DNA of 64,000 nt from Xestospongia muta (GCA_963693285.1 OY848920.1:3609135-3673134), one strand, 5' to 3'; positions 1-12,939 are shown, numbered from the stretch's first letter. Numbers and translations: made by a program. Notes: generated by a model from the letters alone, not told the origin.

Positions 1-2650
1 ATAATATATATATCTATGTAGTTCAAAAGAAACTGACAGTGCCTTCACCCAATTCATCAATCTTGTCATATTAACAGATGTATTAGCTCAGTATAATGCG
101 TTTACTAAAAAGTCTTTGGAGTAATCAAAGCCTTTGATATAAGTTGTATAGAGACTAGGTCAATTGTACATGCAAAATTTCATAATATTCATCATTTTAT
201 TTGCGTGTTCACTAGTATTTCTACAAGTAACATCAAATGACAAAAAGAACAGTTCTTCAAAAACGTAACAATAAAAGACTTTATTTCAATGTTAGGTACA
301 TACATTGTAACTTGTACTATGAAAAATAATATTTATCCATTTCAAGGAAACCAGTATGAAACATGGTACTAAATATTTATATATTTTTTCAAGCGGTATA
401 TACAATGTTTCTAGTATCATAATGTCATGTTAAAAATGTGCACTTTCTTACTATAGAATATTTCATGTTTCTCACATCAAATTATAACACGTAACTTGAG
501 TGAATAAATTATATGAATAAGAATTTATTATTAACATTGTTAAATCCAGATATACTTTATAAATATGGAATAATTATCAATAGATTTCCATTGTCCATTA
601 TGTAGTGACTGATTTGTTATTAGATATGATAAAACATTCTCAATTAGAATTATCCATTCTGATATTATTTCAAACACCAATCTACTTCATATCTCAACTT
701 GTTTGCTGATTTTATTATGAAGAACACGAGGCTGTGGTTACCTAAAAACTGAGAATGCATGAGTTATAAAGTAATTTGCATTGCTTTTGATTGAATCAAC
801 AGCAAAATGTAATATTTAAGAAAGTGAAGGGCAGAGTTACTAAAATAGTTATAGGTTTAACAATGTTATATAGTTGGAGCTAGAATGTAGTCATTAGTAC
901 TGAACAGAGAGCTGTTAACATATAATATTGTCATTTTTCGAAGCAAGATAGGAGTATAATATTTTATGTGCTATTCCTTCCTTTAAAAATATATACATGA
1001 ATTTGTACGATTCTTCTAAAATAGCAAACTCTTTATCAGAAAGTGCCTATTGAATATTTAGTAGCAGACATGACTTATATGGCTGATGTAGTGACATAAA
1101 ATGAAACTGAGGATCATCTGATGTTCATACTAAGAACAAATTTGTAGAATGAGTGTAAATTTCTTGCTTGAAAAATGCGGTAATTTCAGGATAACTACAT
1201 AAAATTTTCCGAAAAATATTTTTCCTTGACAATTCATTTGAAAATCTAAGGCTCAATAGTGTGGCTATTGGTAGGTTGATGTCCAAGAACACCATTCTTT
1301 ATATCTTTATGTTGGGAATAGCCAAATGAGCTTATAGGACTGGAGCAAAGTCATTAATACTAGAAAAAACATGGCAAAAATTGATTGAAAGTGTCTACAA
1401 AACTGTACGAGTAATCAATCTTCTACCTTTATTTGTTCATTGGTAATTCATCAAGTGCAAACATGCATTTATTCCAAAACAAAATGTCTTCAGCACTATT
1501 AATTATTTCCTGTTTACAAGGTCATAAATACAAATTAAGAAGTAATAATTTACCCATGTCAATCATTGTTCAATAGTTAAACCTTTGATTGTTCAGTACA
1601 ATTTGAGAGTTTTATGAATATTACAATGGAAGGAATTCAAAAAGACTGAATGTGTTTTTAAATAATATACATTGAAGTCTTATGATATACAATGTTTATG
1701 TGTCCATCAATTGCATTGCAATAGTATAAAAGTATGGAAGATTTAATAGTACTGAATTCCTTCACACAAGGCTATAATCTAACTCTTTCTATGGGTATCA
1801 TTTCATTCTTCCGAAAGTTCTTACCTGATTCTCTAAGCTAACTGTTTGATCTCAATTTCTATAAATCCCTCTCAAAGTCTGAGTAATTTATTTTGGCTAG
1901 TGTGTTTGTTCCAAATGATTTAAGATATTTGGGGCAACCAAACTTGTCATTATGATTAAGAAGCCATATACCTTCCTTGTAGCTGGGAGGAGACATGCTA
2001 CAGAATTTAGAGCAGCACAAAAGATTCTCTTCGTCCTCTAGCTACAGTAAACACAGTGGTGCTTTAAACCTTGAACAAGCAGATCTAATTAACTGCTGAT
2101 AATCAAAGGAGGCTCTGGTGGACCTAAAATAAGCCCAAACAAATTAAAACTTTCTCATTTGTATTTCTCACACTTTGGGAGATTGAGTATTGTAATATAA
2201 ATAACACCAACAAAAAGTAAACTTTAATTTTAAATAGCTAAAATTAGTCAGCAATTACCATTAGTCCTCAAATAAATCATAATAAATAATTATTATATAA
2301 TTAATTAGTCAATTTTTTGGAGTTGTCATTTTCTTAAGCTCAAATGTCAGAAGGAAAGCAAATACTTACTTTCTTACTTCAGATGTTACTTGTAATGATT
2401 CATAGTTCAAAATGCTAAATGACTACTACCCACAGTACACAATTATCTTTTTTATGAGCTGAAGTAATTGAGGCAACTATAGTCAATTCAATATTAGCAA
2501 AGAGTTCAATTACCATTACTATTATATTGAAAAAAAAGAAGATATAACCACCATTACTATTGCTATTACTTCAAGATTTGTAATTAATTGCAACTCAGTT
2601 ACCATTACAACATTTCCTTGCTCTCTATACGAAATATGTAAAAATACATG
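1..2650. other. AT-rich stretch with no recognisable gene
   Basis: I see no long open frame, conserved protein motif or clear repeat here on either strand. The sequence is AT-rich and looks like ordinary intergenic or intronic DNA. Small exons of an animal gene could be hidden in it, but nothing supports placing one. Confidence 0.5.
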
Positions 2651-2654
2651 CCTT

Positions 2655-2719
2655 CCTTAATCAAGGACTACTTATAGTTGTCAATAATGTACCAGCAAAC
2701 TAACTACTGTGAACAATAT
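2655..2719 (+). repeat. Outer piece of left arm of a long inverted repeat
   Basis: The run from tacttatagttgtcaata to the AATAT at 2715-2719 is the reverse complement, with scattered mismatches, of about 10800-10862. The arm resumes at 7141 on the far side of the LTR retrotransposon, so these 65 bases and 7141-7492 were once contiguous. Outward of about 2655 the similarity to the right arm fades. Confidence 0.7.
2715..2719. repeat. Left target-site duplication (AATAT) of Ty3 element
   Basis: AATAT directly precedes the left LTR and an identical AATAT follows the right LTR at 7136-7140. Five-base duplications are usual for Ty3-type integration. It fixes both ends of the element exactly. Confidence 0.9.
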
Positions 2720-2911
2720 TGTGGTGATCTGTCTAGCACGACTACTTCAAGTATTTACTAAATTAAATATAATCTCAACAACGACTGACGGTGGATAAAA
2801 CAAAACACACACATTTATATATAGAGAGAGACACATCACGATGACATCACAAAACATTACAAATAATGACAATGTATAGATAACAAAACAATAGAGTCTC
2901 AATATACTACA
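2720..2911 (-). repeat. 3' LTR of the Ty3 element
   Basis: It runs TG...CA and matches 6946-7135 almost base for base. Differences include ctgtctag versus ccttctag near the left end and an extra CA in the cacaca run. In minus-strand transcription order this is the downstream LTR, next to the polypurine tract. Confidence 0.92.
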
Positions 2912-2926
2912 CTCCTCCCGACTAAA

Positions 2927-4059
2927 TTAAACATACCGGCCAACTCTAACATATGGGCCATACCGATCTGGAGATCGACAATCACGTCTCGGAGCTATAT
3001 CTTGGTTCCTGTTCTGACCAGGTGGGCCAGGTGGAGTGGTGGCTTCTTCAGGAGGTGTACCCATAGAAGTGGTATCACCTAAAGGAATATCCAGGTCTGA
3101 AGGGTCTGATCCTGTAGACTGTGGAGTTTCTACTTGACTGTTCACCCTCAGCTCACGCAAAAGATCAATATGTCTTTTCCATAATAAATAATCAATTGTT
3201 TCAACTAAGTATATTAGAGGTCCTAGTTTTCAATAACAACAGCAGGTACCCAATCAGGGCCAGGACGCACATTACAAGCCATTACCGACTGTCCTACAAA
3301 GAATTCTCGTTCATGAGCTTGTCGATCATGCTGAAGCTTTTGTTGAGCTTGTTTTTCTAAGACTTGAGAGGAATAGTCTGGACGAATTAAATCCAGTCTA
3401 GTTCGAATGTGGCGATGCAGAAACAGTGATGAAGGAGATACACCAGTAGTAGCATGAAGAGTACTACGGTAGTTTAACAGAAAATTTGAGAGACGATGTT
3501 GCAGAGATAGTCCACTATTAACAGTTGATTTGAGTGCCATCTTGAGAGACTGAACAAAATGTTCTGCCAGCCCGTTTGAAGCTGGGTGATAGGGAGCACA
3601 TCTAATGTGTTTAATCCCATTGGATTTCAGAAAGTAAAAGAAATCTTCTGATACAAATTGTGGACCATTGTCTGTAACAACTTGCTCCGGTAGTCCAAAT
3701 CTACCAAAAATGACACACAAAATTTCAATGGTTTTGGTGGCTGTAGTTTCCTTCATAACAAACACTTCTGGCCACTTAGAATGAGCATCAACAGCAATGA
3801 GAAACACCGATCATTGAAATGAACCAGCAAAGTCCAAAAGTATTCTCTTCCCAAGGCTGATTTGGCTGTACTGGAGCAACAGCTGGGGAATGTTTAACAG
3901 CTTGACAGGTAATACATCTTTGACCACTTCCTCTTTTGCTTTATCAAGACCAGGCCATCAGATGTAATTTCTTGCAACAGATTTCATTCGACTAATCCCT
4001 GGGTGGTCTTTATGTAGCTCTTCTAACAATTTCTTTTGGAGTTTCTTAGGAACAATGAC
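2927..4059 (-). pseudogene. Ty3 integrase region of pol, broken
   Basis: The core integrase domain is clear between 3807 and 3223: an RNase-H-like fold with VTDNGPQF (second catalytic Asp) and the YHPASNGLAEHFVQSLK region containing the usual catalytic Glu (here NGLAE). Upstream, 3840-4059 still shows the N-terminal zinc-binding part (LHKDHPGIS, IWWPGLD, then RCITCQ in another frame), so at least one frame break lies between the zinc-binding part and the core. The tail from 3160 to 2927 is in a third frame, is rich in Pro and Thr, and ends in a typical RSPDRYGPYV-type C-terminus just before the polypurine tract. The product would insert cDNA into the genome; as read it cannot be made as one chain. 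Confidence 0.85.
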
Positions 4060-5535
4060 TCATATGCCCCATAACAGACATTCTCCCTCTATGGTTAATT
4101 CAAACCTACGGGACCAATAAGGACGTAAGGTAGGGGTACAGTCTTGTGGCCATCCTGATTGAACATAACGTATGACCTTACTTAGAACAGGATTTGTTCT
4201 AGTAGCTGCTTTAAGCTGTTGTGATGTGACGGGACTCTCCAGTTGTGATACATTGAAGACTGCTGGTTCATCAGATGTAATAGGGGCTTCCTGTGATTTC
4301 AAAGGTAATCTGGACAAACTATCAGCGTTAGCATGAGCTTCAGTTGAGCAATACTCTCCGTTGTAGCTGTATGCCGACAAAATCAATGACCAATGCTGTA
4401 GACAAGCAGCTGCTAAGGGAGGAGTTCCTCTCTTTGGTCTGAAAATTGTTGTCAATGGCTTATGGCCAGTCACTAAAGTAAACGTCCGCCCACACAGATA
4501 CAAATGGAACTTCTTCACACCAAAAATGAGTGCTAGAGCTTCTTTCTCTATTTGAGAGTAGTCCTGCTCACTTTTAAACAACGTACATGATGCAAAGGCA
4601 ATAGGTTGTTCCTGTCTATCCTCCATTACATGAGATATTACAGCTTCGAGGCCATAAGGTGAAGCGTCAGCTACTAACCTAAGAGGTAAACTAGGATTAT
4701 AATGGGTAACAAAAGTGGAAGATACCAGAACATCCTTGATGTGTTGGAAGGCTTTTGCACAATCTTCAGTCCATTTCCAACGGGTATCTTTACACTGTAA
4801 TCTGTTCAATGGCTGAGTCAGACTAGCTCGATTCGGAATAAATCAACCATAGTAGTTAAGAAGTCCTAGAAACGCTCGAAGTTCCTGTGCATTCCTAAGT
4901 GAAGGTGCATCCACAATAGCTTTCAACTTGCTATCTGTTGTATGAAGTCCTTTGGAATCCACTCAGTGACCCAAGTACTCAACACTGTCCTCCATAAAGC
5001 GACACTTTTCTAACTTGAGCCGTACTCCATGGTTCTGAAGTCTCTGCAGTACTTCTGACAAATTCTTTAAGTGTTCCTCATCAGATGTATTTGTAATGAG
5101 AATATCATCTAAATAACATGTTACCTTCTCCATTCCTTGGAGGATTTGGTCCATGACACATTAAAATAGGGCATGGGCAGAAGCTATACCGAATGGAAGT
5201 CTGGTATAACGATAGAGACCACGATGAGTGTTCACAACAACATACTTCCTAGATACTTCATCCAAGATCAGTTGGTTGTAAGCATGAGACAAATCAAGTG
5301 TAGTGAACTTCTTGCCACCAGCGAGAGTAGCAAAGATATCCTCTGGTCGAAGTTGAGGGTACTTATTCACATCTAGCATTGGATTAACAGTGACTTTATA
5401 ATCTCCCCACAATCTGATACTACCATATCTTTTTGGAACAGTCACAATTGGTGCTGCCCAATCACTATGAGTAACCTTTTCCAGGACACCGTCTGCTTCT
5501 AATCGGTCGAGTGCTTCCTCAACGCGACTCTTCAA
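4060..5535 (-). pseudogene. Ty3 reverse transcriptase and RNase H region of pol, broken
   Basis: Reverse transcriptase runs from 5535. It has TLDLSHAYNQL (first catalytic Asp), then TRLPFGIASA, a stop at about 5158-5160, then CYLDDILIT (the catalytic YLDD box) and VEYLGH. The RNase H domain follows from 4809 (FVTHYNPSLPLRLVADASPYG, IAFASCTLFKSEQDYSQIEKEALALIFGVKKF in separate parts, LVTGHKPLTTIF). All three open pieces lie in the same frame, so the interruptions are in-frame stops more than shifts; a further stop-containing stretch lies at 4810-4960. Family membership is certain. Activity is unlikely without suppression of several stops. Confidence 0.88.
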
Positions 5536-6919
5536 AGCGAAAGGAAAGAGTCGAGCCTTATGGAACCGAGGTTTGGCATCTTTGACAACAATGTTGCTTT
5601 AAAGGGAAAAATAGTTCCTAACCCTTCTGTGAAGACATCTGGGTAAATGTGTAGGACAGCCTGTACTGCCCTAGTTGAAACTCCTTGTAATACAACCGCA
5701 ATTGAGGGCCAGTCTAAACAAATGACTTGTAGCCAGTCTCTGCCCATGAGGCAGGGACCATCACCAGAAACCACTACCAGTTCCAGGTCAAATGGGCCTT
5801 GTGACAGATAACACACTTTAACTGCCAGTGTTCCCAATATCTGCATGCGTTCTCCTGTATACGTTTTCAGGAAGAATGAAGAAGGCTTAACCTTAACTTC
5901 TGAGAACAACTGTTGAAAAACCTTCTGAGATAATATAGATACAGCTGCCCCTGTGTCTACATCCAAGGTCAGGTTCTTGCCTGAGACCTCCAGGTCTACT
6001 CGAATAGATTTAACAGAGGGCTTGCCTATGGTAAGTGCATGCAGTACTAACTCACTATCAGTCCTAGCATCCCTTAAATCTTCAGTCACTACATTTGTTT
6101 TCCTGCTCTTCTTTCTACTTCTAAAATCGAGACTTTTCTTTGTTAGACCCCTTCTACAGACAGGTGAGATGTGCCCAATTTTACCACAAAGGTGGCACTT
6201 GGCTTGCCGGTACTTGCATGTCCGTCCCTCGTGGTCGTAGCGTCCACATCTGACAATAAGATTCGCACGATGGACTGGTCCCGACGAATTTCGGCCCGAA
6301 GAGACGGCGGCGGCGGCGGCGGCCCCTCCAACATTAAGAATTTTGCCTGAGGCGCCTGCAATGCTGCTTGGGTCCTTGAATCCCTTTGTTTCTGATGCTG
6401 CTGCTTCAATACTCCTAGCAAGCTCCAGAGCTCGAGCAATGTTGAGAACAGGTTCAGTTAACAGTCTTTTCTGCATACCCTTCGCTCTCAACCCACACAC
6501 AAAGCGGTCGCGAAGGGCTTGATCGAGAAAATCTTCGAATTCACATATGATAGCTAGACGTCTTAAGTCTGCTAGAAAATCATGCACTGACTCACCAGCT
6601 GCTTGGTTGCGCTGATAGAAACGGAATCGCTCCGCGATCAGTAGAGGTTTAGGTCGGAAGTGAGCAAGCAACACAGCCTTGAGATCCTCATAAGACTTTT
6701 CCTGTGGCAAGGTAGGTGCTGTGAGACTCTTGATAAGGGCGTAGTTCCTGCTTCCTACAACTGTTAGGAACACTGAGACTTGCTTGTCAGGTCCTATGTC
6801 GTTAGCGGCAAAAAAAGATCCACCCGCTCAAGGTAAGCCATGACGCTATCTGACTCTGGGTCAAATGCCTCTAACTGCCCGAACACTATAGGTTTGTAGC
6901 TGTGCTGAGGTTGAGCCAT
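5532..6919 (-). pseudogene. Ty3 gag and aspartic protease, one frame break near the start
   Basis: The natural start is the ATG at 6919 (MAQPQHSYKPIVFGQLEAFD), just inside the 5' LTR. The frame is lost in a run of seven A (plus strand 6810-6816), and the long open frame resumes at 6773 and stays open to 5532. From 6773, residues 1-130 are a capsid-like helical region. A CCHC zinc knuckle (CHLCGKIGHISPVC) lies at about 193-206, followed by a basic stretch. The protease motif DTGA is at about 273-276. Gag-protease and the reverse transcriptase lie in different frames, and the last 20 or so residues before 5532 run off the true frame. An alanine run of six marks a GCC repeat at 6307-6327. Confidence 0.87.
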
Positions 6920-6945
6920 CTTAGTATCCCGCTCTCGTCGCCAGT

Positions 6946-7135
6946 TGTGGTGATCCTTCTAGCACGACTACTTCAAGTATTTACTAAATTAAATATAATC
7001 TCAACAACGACTGACTGTGGATAAAACAAAACACACATTTATATATAGAGAGAGACATGTCACAATGACGTCACAAAACATTACAAATAATGACAATGTA
7101 TTGATAACAACACAATAGAGTCTCAATATACTACA
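6946..7135 (-). repeat. 5' LTR of the Ty3 element
   Basis: This is the upstream LTR in minus-strand order and the partner of 2720-2911. It is bounded by the primer-binding region on the inside (6926-6945) and by AATAT at 7136-7140 on the outside. It should hold the promoter; a TATATATA-like run is present at about 7040, but I cannot place a start site. Confidence 0.92.
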
Positions 7136-7140
7136 AATAT

Positions 7141-7492
7141 GTATTCTCAATGCGGTAAGAATAAATTTTCATTTACTTATATATGAAATTAACATAACTC
7201 ATAATAAATAGGTATAGTTCAAATTCTATTACTCTAGCACTGTCTTAGCTTAATATGGATACAACTTCATCTTCACCCTTATCCTACTAGCTGTCTTACT
7301 CAATCATCTCCTTACTAAGGACCTTGAAGTTATTCTAGTTACAAACCTCAACAACACAGCTACATATCACCAACTGTTCTATTCTTTTCATTGTGATCTA
7401 ATTCATATTACCATATCAAGAATTACTTAGCAAAAGAGATCCCAGAGGTTATGAGAATCCACCTCATAGTAAAAATGTCAAACCAATAGGCC
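7141..7492 (+). repeat. Inner piece of left arm of the long inverted repeat
   Basis: This stretch is the reverse complement of about 10448-10795 with scattered mismatches and small indels. Landmarks are aactcataataaata, caaattctatt, agcactgtcttagctt, tacaacttcatc, ccttactaaggaccttga and cctcatagtaaaaatg, each found inverted on the other side. The match stops near ggccaa at 7485-7492. Together with 2655-2719 the arm was about 417 bases before the LTR element arrived. Confidence 0.85.
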
Positions 7493-9798
7493 AAGCTATA
7501 CACTAATAACTTTGCAATCTTCTAAATTCCATTTTTGAAAGTACATCACATATTGAAGGTAGCACATTATCTTAAATTTGATTAGGACTAAGCAAGTCCT
7601 CTCATAACAAGCTTTATTTTGTACAAGCAACTTTTTCCTCATAATATGTGTGATGTGGGAGACTAAGTCTTTATCTTTCACTTCAATAAACAATTCTTAA
7701 AAGGGGCGTGATCCATTCAGTCTCAATACACAAAATATACAAGATAAACTATCAATAGATTAATAAAAGCAAGAGAGAAGAAGTTTTAGCTAAAGATTGT
7801 TGGAATCATTAGATGTGTATGACATGACTGAAGTCTATGATTTTGTTACTGACACTGTGTTGTCTCTGATGGTTTAGAACAGTTAGACATTCTCACTTGC
7901 ACTCCCATGTGCTGTGAAGTGCACAATAGTCCAAATCCTATAACAGTTCCAAGTACATTGAATGTTAAGGGAAGTTTGACACATGCCATTTTATTCTGGA
8001 CAGACATAGTTAACAAAAGCACCTAGTTCTGTTTTGATTATAATTAAAGTTGGAAATATATATCACCTTTAATATCAGTTCAAGACTGGGAAGAGAATTC
8101 ATTGATATATATCTTTCTTGCTTCAATATATGTTCATTATTGTACATATTAGTAACATGAATCAATATCAACATGGTAATCAGGTTCTTGTAGTTAAGTT
8201 GGGTTTGTCCACTAATCCTTCTGAATTTATTCTTCACAGTTTTAGAGCATTCAGCTGGAGCTACAGCACCCATTAATACCAGTTAGAAGGCAGTCAGAAG
8301 GTGGTCCTCAATAAATCCAAGGATGGATACATTGAGATCTCATAGGAAGTTATGATAAATGTGTCACATAATGTACACAGTTAGGTTTGATCTTAAGCTG
8401 TGTCTTTGCTGGCCCACTCTTTATACCTCTAGATCGTTAATTATTATCATTGTGTCTACACAACCAGCACAAAACCTCAGTATTATTATTATTATGTGTG
8501 AGTGTGTCAATGTGGTGTATGATTTGGGAGATGTTTCAGTTGAATGAAATAAATTAGACAGTAAACAAGCTCCAGAGATATGCTTTTAGCATGACGTCAC
8601 TTCCTGTGTATATAATCAGTGTATATGAAAGAGGTTATATGATTAGTTGTTATTCTAGAGTGCAGTATGCACATACAGATATTCCATTATTTTCGTTATT
8701 TTATTTAATATGCCGTCACAATCTCTCACTAGTTATGATCCTTAACTTCTCTGTTCAAATAATCTTTAATTTTTGCTCTATGGTCTTTGATTATCTGATG
8801 TTTTAGTTATTTACATAACAAATTTAATTTAATAATAATAAGTACATTGATGGTAACATGTATCCCATGGAATTACTATTTGAATTAAAATTTTGCTGGT
8901 TGTGACAATTGTTAATAGTCTAGCAAAGTGTGGTAGTGCTAGCTCTTTAATCAGGTTCATGATGTTGTGGCTGGATGTTTCTGTGTGACATTCTTCAAAG
9001 TCCATCTTTTTGATTTGCCCCAACTTATCATCATGCTTGCATATCATTTCTGTCTCCAGATATTTTATATTTTGTTAGTTATTATGAGTGTGTGTACAAC
9101 CAGCACAAAACCTAATACTATTATAGGATTATTGGTGATGTGTGAGTGTGTGTTTGAGAGGTGCAAAATTTGAGAGCTTCAAATGTACATGATACATTGT
9201 ATTTGAAGCCACTACCTAGAAGTATAAAAGTGATTACTGATCTTATGCAGTATACAGGCAGAAAACTAAAAATAATGAGATGGGATAACTGATTGTGGTC
9301 TGTACTCACTATATAACATTTATTACAGATCAATGTGATCTTTATTTCAAACAATATATGATTCAATCATATCTCTTAGCATAGTGTCAAAACAACTCAG
9401 AATATATTTCCTCTAATAAATGTAGAACAAAGAAAATGCACTTTATGAGTGCTAAAATTGGAAGTTTTCTCTGTTTGCCAACATCCTGGAGCATGTTAAA
9501 CGATACTGTGTTTACCACATGATGAATGACACGATATATAAGTTATCTTTTTTCTATTACCATTGATATGGCATTAATAAAAATAGTTCCCGCTGCCGTG
9601 GTTACTCTATATGCATATTGTGTTTACAAGAAAATCAATGTAAAGTTTTTATATTTGGTACTCTCTTGATTCATTTATGTTTACTATTTATAAAATATTA
9701 TGATTAGTAATTATATAATTTGTAATAGTAATCATTGCAATTAGCTACATTGTCACCTAATGAATATTATTAAAAATTAATTAAGAAAACAAGTCAGC
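7493..9798. other. AT-rich spacer between inverted-repeat arms, no recognisable gene
   Basis: I find no convincing coding sequence. The only internal structure seen is a short direct duplication: the segment around 8450-8510 (acaaccagcacaaaacct... then tgtgtgagtgtgt) recurs at about 9092-9160. If the flanking arms are the ends of one large foldback or DNA element, this is its interior, but no transposase is visible. Confidence 0.4.
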
Positions 9799-9874
9799 TA
9801 GTTTGGTTACTAGCCTCGTACCCAGGCGTTCCACTCTTTAGTAGAACGCCTGGGTACGAGGTTAGTTTGGTTAC
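9799..9874. mobile_element. Short hairpin insertion with 12-base direct repeats, MITE-like
   Basis: Two 18-base arms, CCTCGTACCCAGGCGTTC at 9814-9831 and its exact reverse complement at 9844-9861, enclose a 12-base loop. TAGTTTGGTTAC stands on both sides, at 9799-9810 and 9863-9874. The arms are GC-rich in AT-rich surroundings. A tiny foldback element or the remains of a larger one with a duplicated target is the simplest reading. A 12-base duplication is long for known transposases, so it could also be a local duplication. Confidence 0.6.
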
Positions 9875-10447
9875 ACTATCTACATATCATATTACTTTCT
9901 TCATCATCAATCTATTACAAGTGTTTTATTAACAGTAAGTCACAATGTACTAGTGATACTACTGATACTAATAAAGTACTAGTTCTTTTAAGATACATAC
10001 AGTTTAGAAAGGTATTGTAATCTATTTATCTACTTTATCTATCATGTGTCTATTGTACTATTTAGTATATATATATTTTCATAGACATTTATTAACTCAT
10101 TTATCCATCTATTTGTCCATTTATCTGTTGTTAATCCATTCATCTATTCATTTATCCATTAGGCCCAGTTTATAGTTATTCAAGATATAATTCATGACAT
10201 AATGAAATACTCAATGTGACATTATGTATAATGACTTGTTCAATTAGTGATCAATACATACTTAAGTTATGATAAACTTGACTTTTTATGGTCAATTTAC
10301 ATTATAAGAACCTACCTGTACTTACAATACAAATATATATTTAATTAAAATAGTAATAAATAAAAGTACATGTATTATATGTAACATACATAATAATAAT
10401 CAGTGGGATCATAGGCTTGTTGTCTTTATTAATTAAGAGATCATACT
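9875..10447. other. AT-rich spacer, no gene seen
   Basis: Contains runs of cat/tat-type short repeats (tttatccatctatttgtcc, 10100-10160). No coding signal. Confidence 0.4.
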
Positions 10448-10862
10448 TTGGCCTCTTGGTTTGAAATTTTTACTATGAGGTAGATTCCTACAACCTCTGA
10501 GATATCTTTCACAAACTAACTTTTGATATGGTAATCTGAATTGGATTACAATGAGAAAAACAGGACAGTTGTTGATACGTGACTGTGTTGTTAAGGTTTG
10601 TAGCTAGAATAACTTGAAGGTCCTTAGTAAGGAGATGATTGAGCTAGTAGGAGAAGGAGAAGGATGAAGTTGTATCCATATGAAGCTAAGACAGTGCTAA
10701 ATATAGAATAATAGAATTTGAACTACAACTTTTTTTATTATGAGTTAAATTAATTGCATATATAAGTAAGTGACAATCTATTCTTGCTGCATAGACAATA
10801 GATATTATTTACAGTAGTTAGTTTGCTGGTACTATATTGACAACTATAAGTACTATGTTAGT
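10448..10862 (-). repeat. Right arm of the long inverted repeat (uninterrupted copy)
   Basis: Read on the minus strand this segment aligns first with 2655-2719 and then, without a break, with 7141-7492. It therefore preserves the target site as it was before the Ty3 element inserted; the empty site lies near 10795-10805. Identity is roughly 80-85 percent by eye. The arms may be terminal inverted repeats of an old DNA transposon of unknown family or a plain inverted duplication. Confidence 0.82.
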
Positions 10863-12939
10863 GTAGGTACATAAAATTACATTTAAATTTACATTTATTT
10901 GTAATTACAATTAAAATCAATCTGTGAACACCACAGAACTAAACTCTCTGAAGACTTGCTCACATATATGTAGTATGTAGTAGTACATGTACATGTATAC
11001 TGCTTTTTCTTAACATTATATAATAGTATGATTTCTTTTTTATAGTATAACTGCTTCTTTTATTATGATAATTTAATGGCAGATTTATCCTGTGATAGGG
11101 AGATCATTTCACAGTAATGTGGATCAAAAAGAATTTTTCTATAATATAAAGTGGTTTAATGGTCAAAAAAGTGCTTGTTCAAAATGTTTTCCAAAGTATG
11201 GGACATAATTTAAACTCGAGTTTATCATGTACATACATGTACAGTCACATCAATGTACATTTGAGCTACATATATCTGTAATCATCATACTCTAGTGATA
11301 CTACCAAATGTATTTTGGTATCATTATTTATAACAGATTGACTAACTGACTAATGTATAGTAGTATATGGTGTATGACATGAACTACATGCACAATGATT
11401 TACTAACTAAAGTTGAAAAACATAATTATTGTAATTGTGATACACAGGATGTTTACAACTTTAAAAAAGAACATTGTAGTTATTTAGTAAGTCTTCTCTA
11501 AGTAGGTGATTTTATTGCTGCTAATTGAAAGAAGTAGATAATTAATGTCTACATATGAGATTATCTTTGATATTTATATTAATTGGATGCATCACCTATA
11601 AATGAAATCATATGTTAAAATATTATAACATTATAGTTAAATTTCCATTGCTGTAATTATATTGTACATGTGTTCTGGTAAAAATTTTGATATCAACTCA
11701 CTAGATATACTAATTTGACAGTCTGTTTGAATATATGTACCTATAAAACTAATTATCTTTTTCATTCATTTTCTACAGTTTTCTATAGTTACATGATGTC
11801 AAATATACATGTTGAACAGTAATTAACTTTATTTAGACTCATTTTCATTCACTCAGTAAAACAACCAAAACAGTTGAAAAAACCAAAGAAAATCAAGTTA
11901 TAAGTTATATATTTGTAACTCATTCACTCCACAGTATAAGAAACGGTTCTGGTAAAAAGTTATTATAGTTATCAATGATTCACAATTAGTATAATGCTCT
12001 ATAACATCAATAGTCCTGTGTTAGATCACTTCTGGTAATATTTTCTTTGTACAAGATAATAACAGAAATATCTGGATTGCTAGTGTTTTTGGAGAGAAGT
12101 ACAACATCACTGTGAGTCACTGCAAACAACCATATCTGAGGAACACTTGATGAATGTATTAACAATGTCTAAGGAATAATTATGCCAAATTCATTGTGAA
12201 GAAACAACTTGTGAGTAGGTAGTAACTTTTTGAGAGACAATGATTTATAAACCCAAAAATTCATCATACTTAGTGTAATACATGTGTGATAGCAAATATA
12301 CATTGTTAATTTTAATTGGAGATTGGATACCATTGCCTCAAGATATGCACCATGAATTTGTGATAGATTCCCTAAAAATAAAAGTTATCCAGAAATCTGT
12401 TTCTGTATTTGGTTGAATTTAATTTCTGAATGACACTAGCAAGAGAATGTGGAGGAACTGAAAAAGGTGATGTGTAACAGGAATCAATGAGGGCCAAGGT
12501 GGTACAAGTGTTAGCAAGTGCTAGTGACATAAGACTGTAAAAAGCAGTAGACTAGAACACATGGTGCAGGTGGTGATGTAGTACAGCTAACTGTATTTTT
12601 ATTACCAATCTTTACTATATTTGTAGGTGGGTAGCATGAACTACACTGACAGAAAAAAACACTCTTGTGCTCCTATGACTATGACATCAATATTTGAATT
12701 AAAATCTTCACAAGCAATACTGAAAATCCTATTCAGATACAACCCTTCAGATAACATACAATAATTTTCCTTTTATGTAACAGCAATTCAGATTCCAACC
12801 TACACTTTTCATTTATGACTAAAATAAGTACACACAATAAACAGAATGTTTAAAGTACATAACAGTACATTATGTATAATACAAAAACTATTATAGTTTC
12901 TCTAAATATTTATACATGTACCTTCAAACTCAATGTGTT
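10863..12939. other. AT-rich stretch with no recognisable gene
   Basis: I see neither conserved coding motifs nor clear repeats beyond short palindromic ATGTACATGTAC runs (about 10982-10998 and 11227-11245). Confidence 0.4.

Larger units (their letters stand above)
2720..7135 (-). mobile_element. Ty3/gypsy-type LTR retrotransposon, nearly complete but mutated
   Basis: The element has two LTRs of about 190 bases, a 5-base target duplication on both sides and, on the minus strand, gag with a zinc knuckle, aspartic protease, reverse transcriptase, RNase H and integrase in the Ty3 order. A purine run (minus strand CGGGAGGAG, 2912-2920) abuts the 3' LTR as a polypurine tract. Directly inside the 5' LTR the minus strand reads ACTGGCGACGAGAGCGGGAT, the expected primer-binding region, followed by the gag ATG at 6919. 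The LTRs differ at a handful of positions plus a 2-base length difference, so the insertion is not brand new. Gag has one frame break and pol several stops or frame breaks, so this copy is not autonomous as read. It landed inside an older inverted repeat. Confidence 0.93.

Noticed and set aside
5953..6240. Plus-strand open frame of 95 codons
   Set aside because: Antisense shadow of Ty3 gag-protease.
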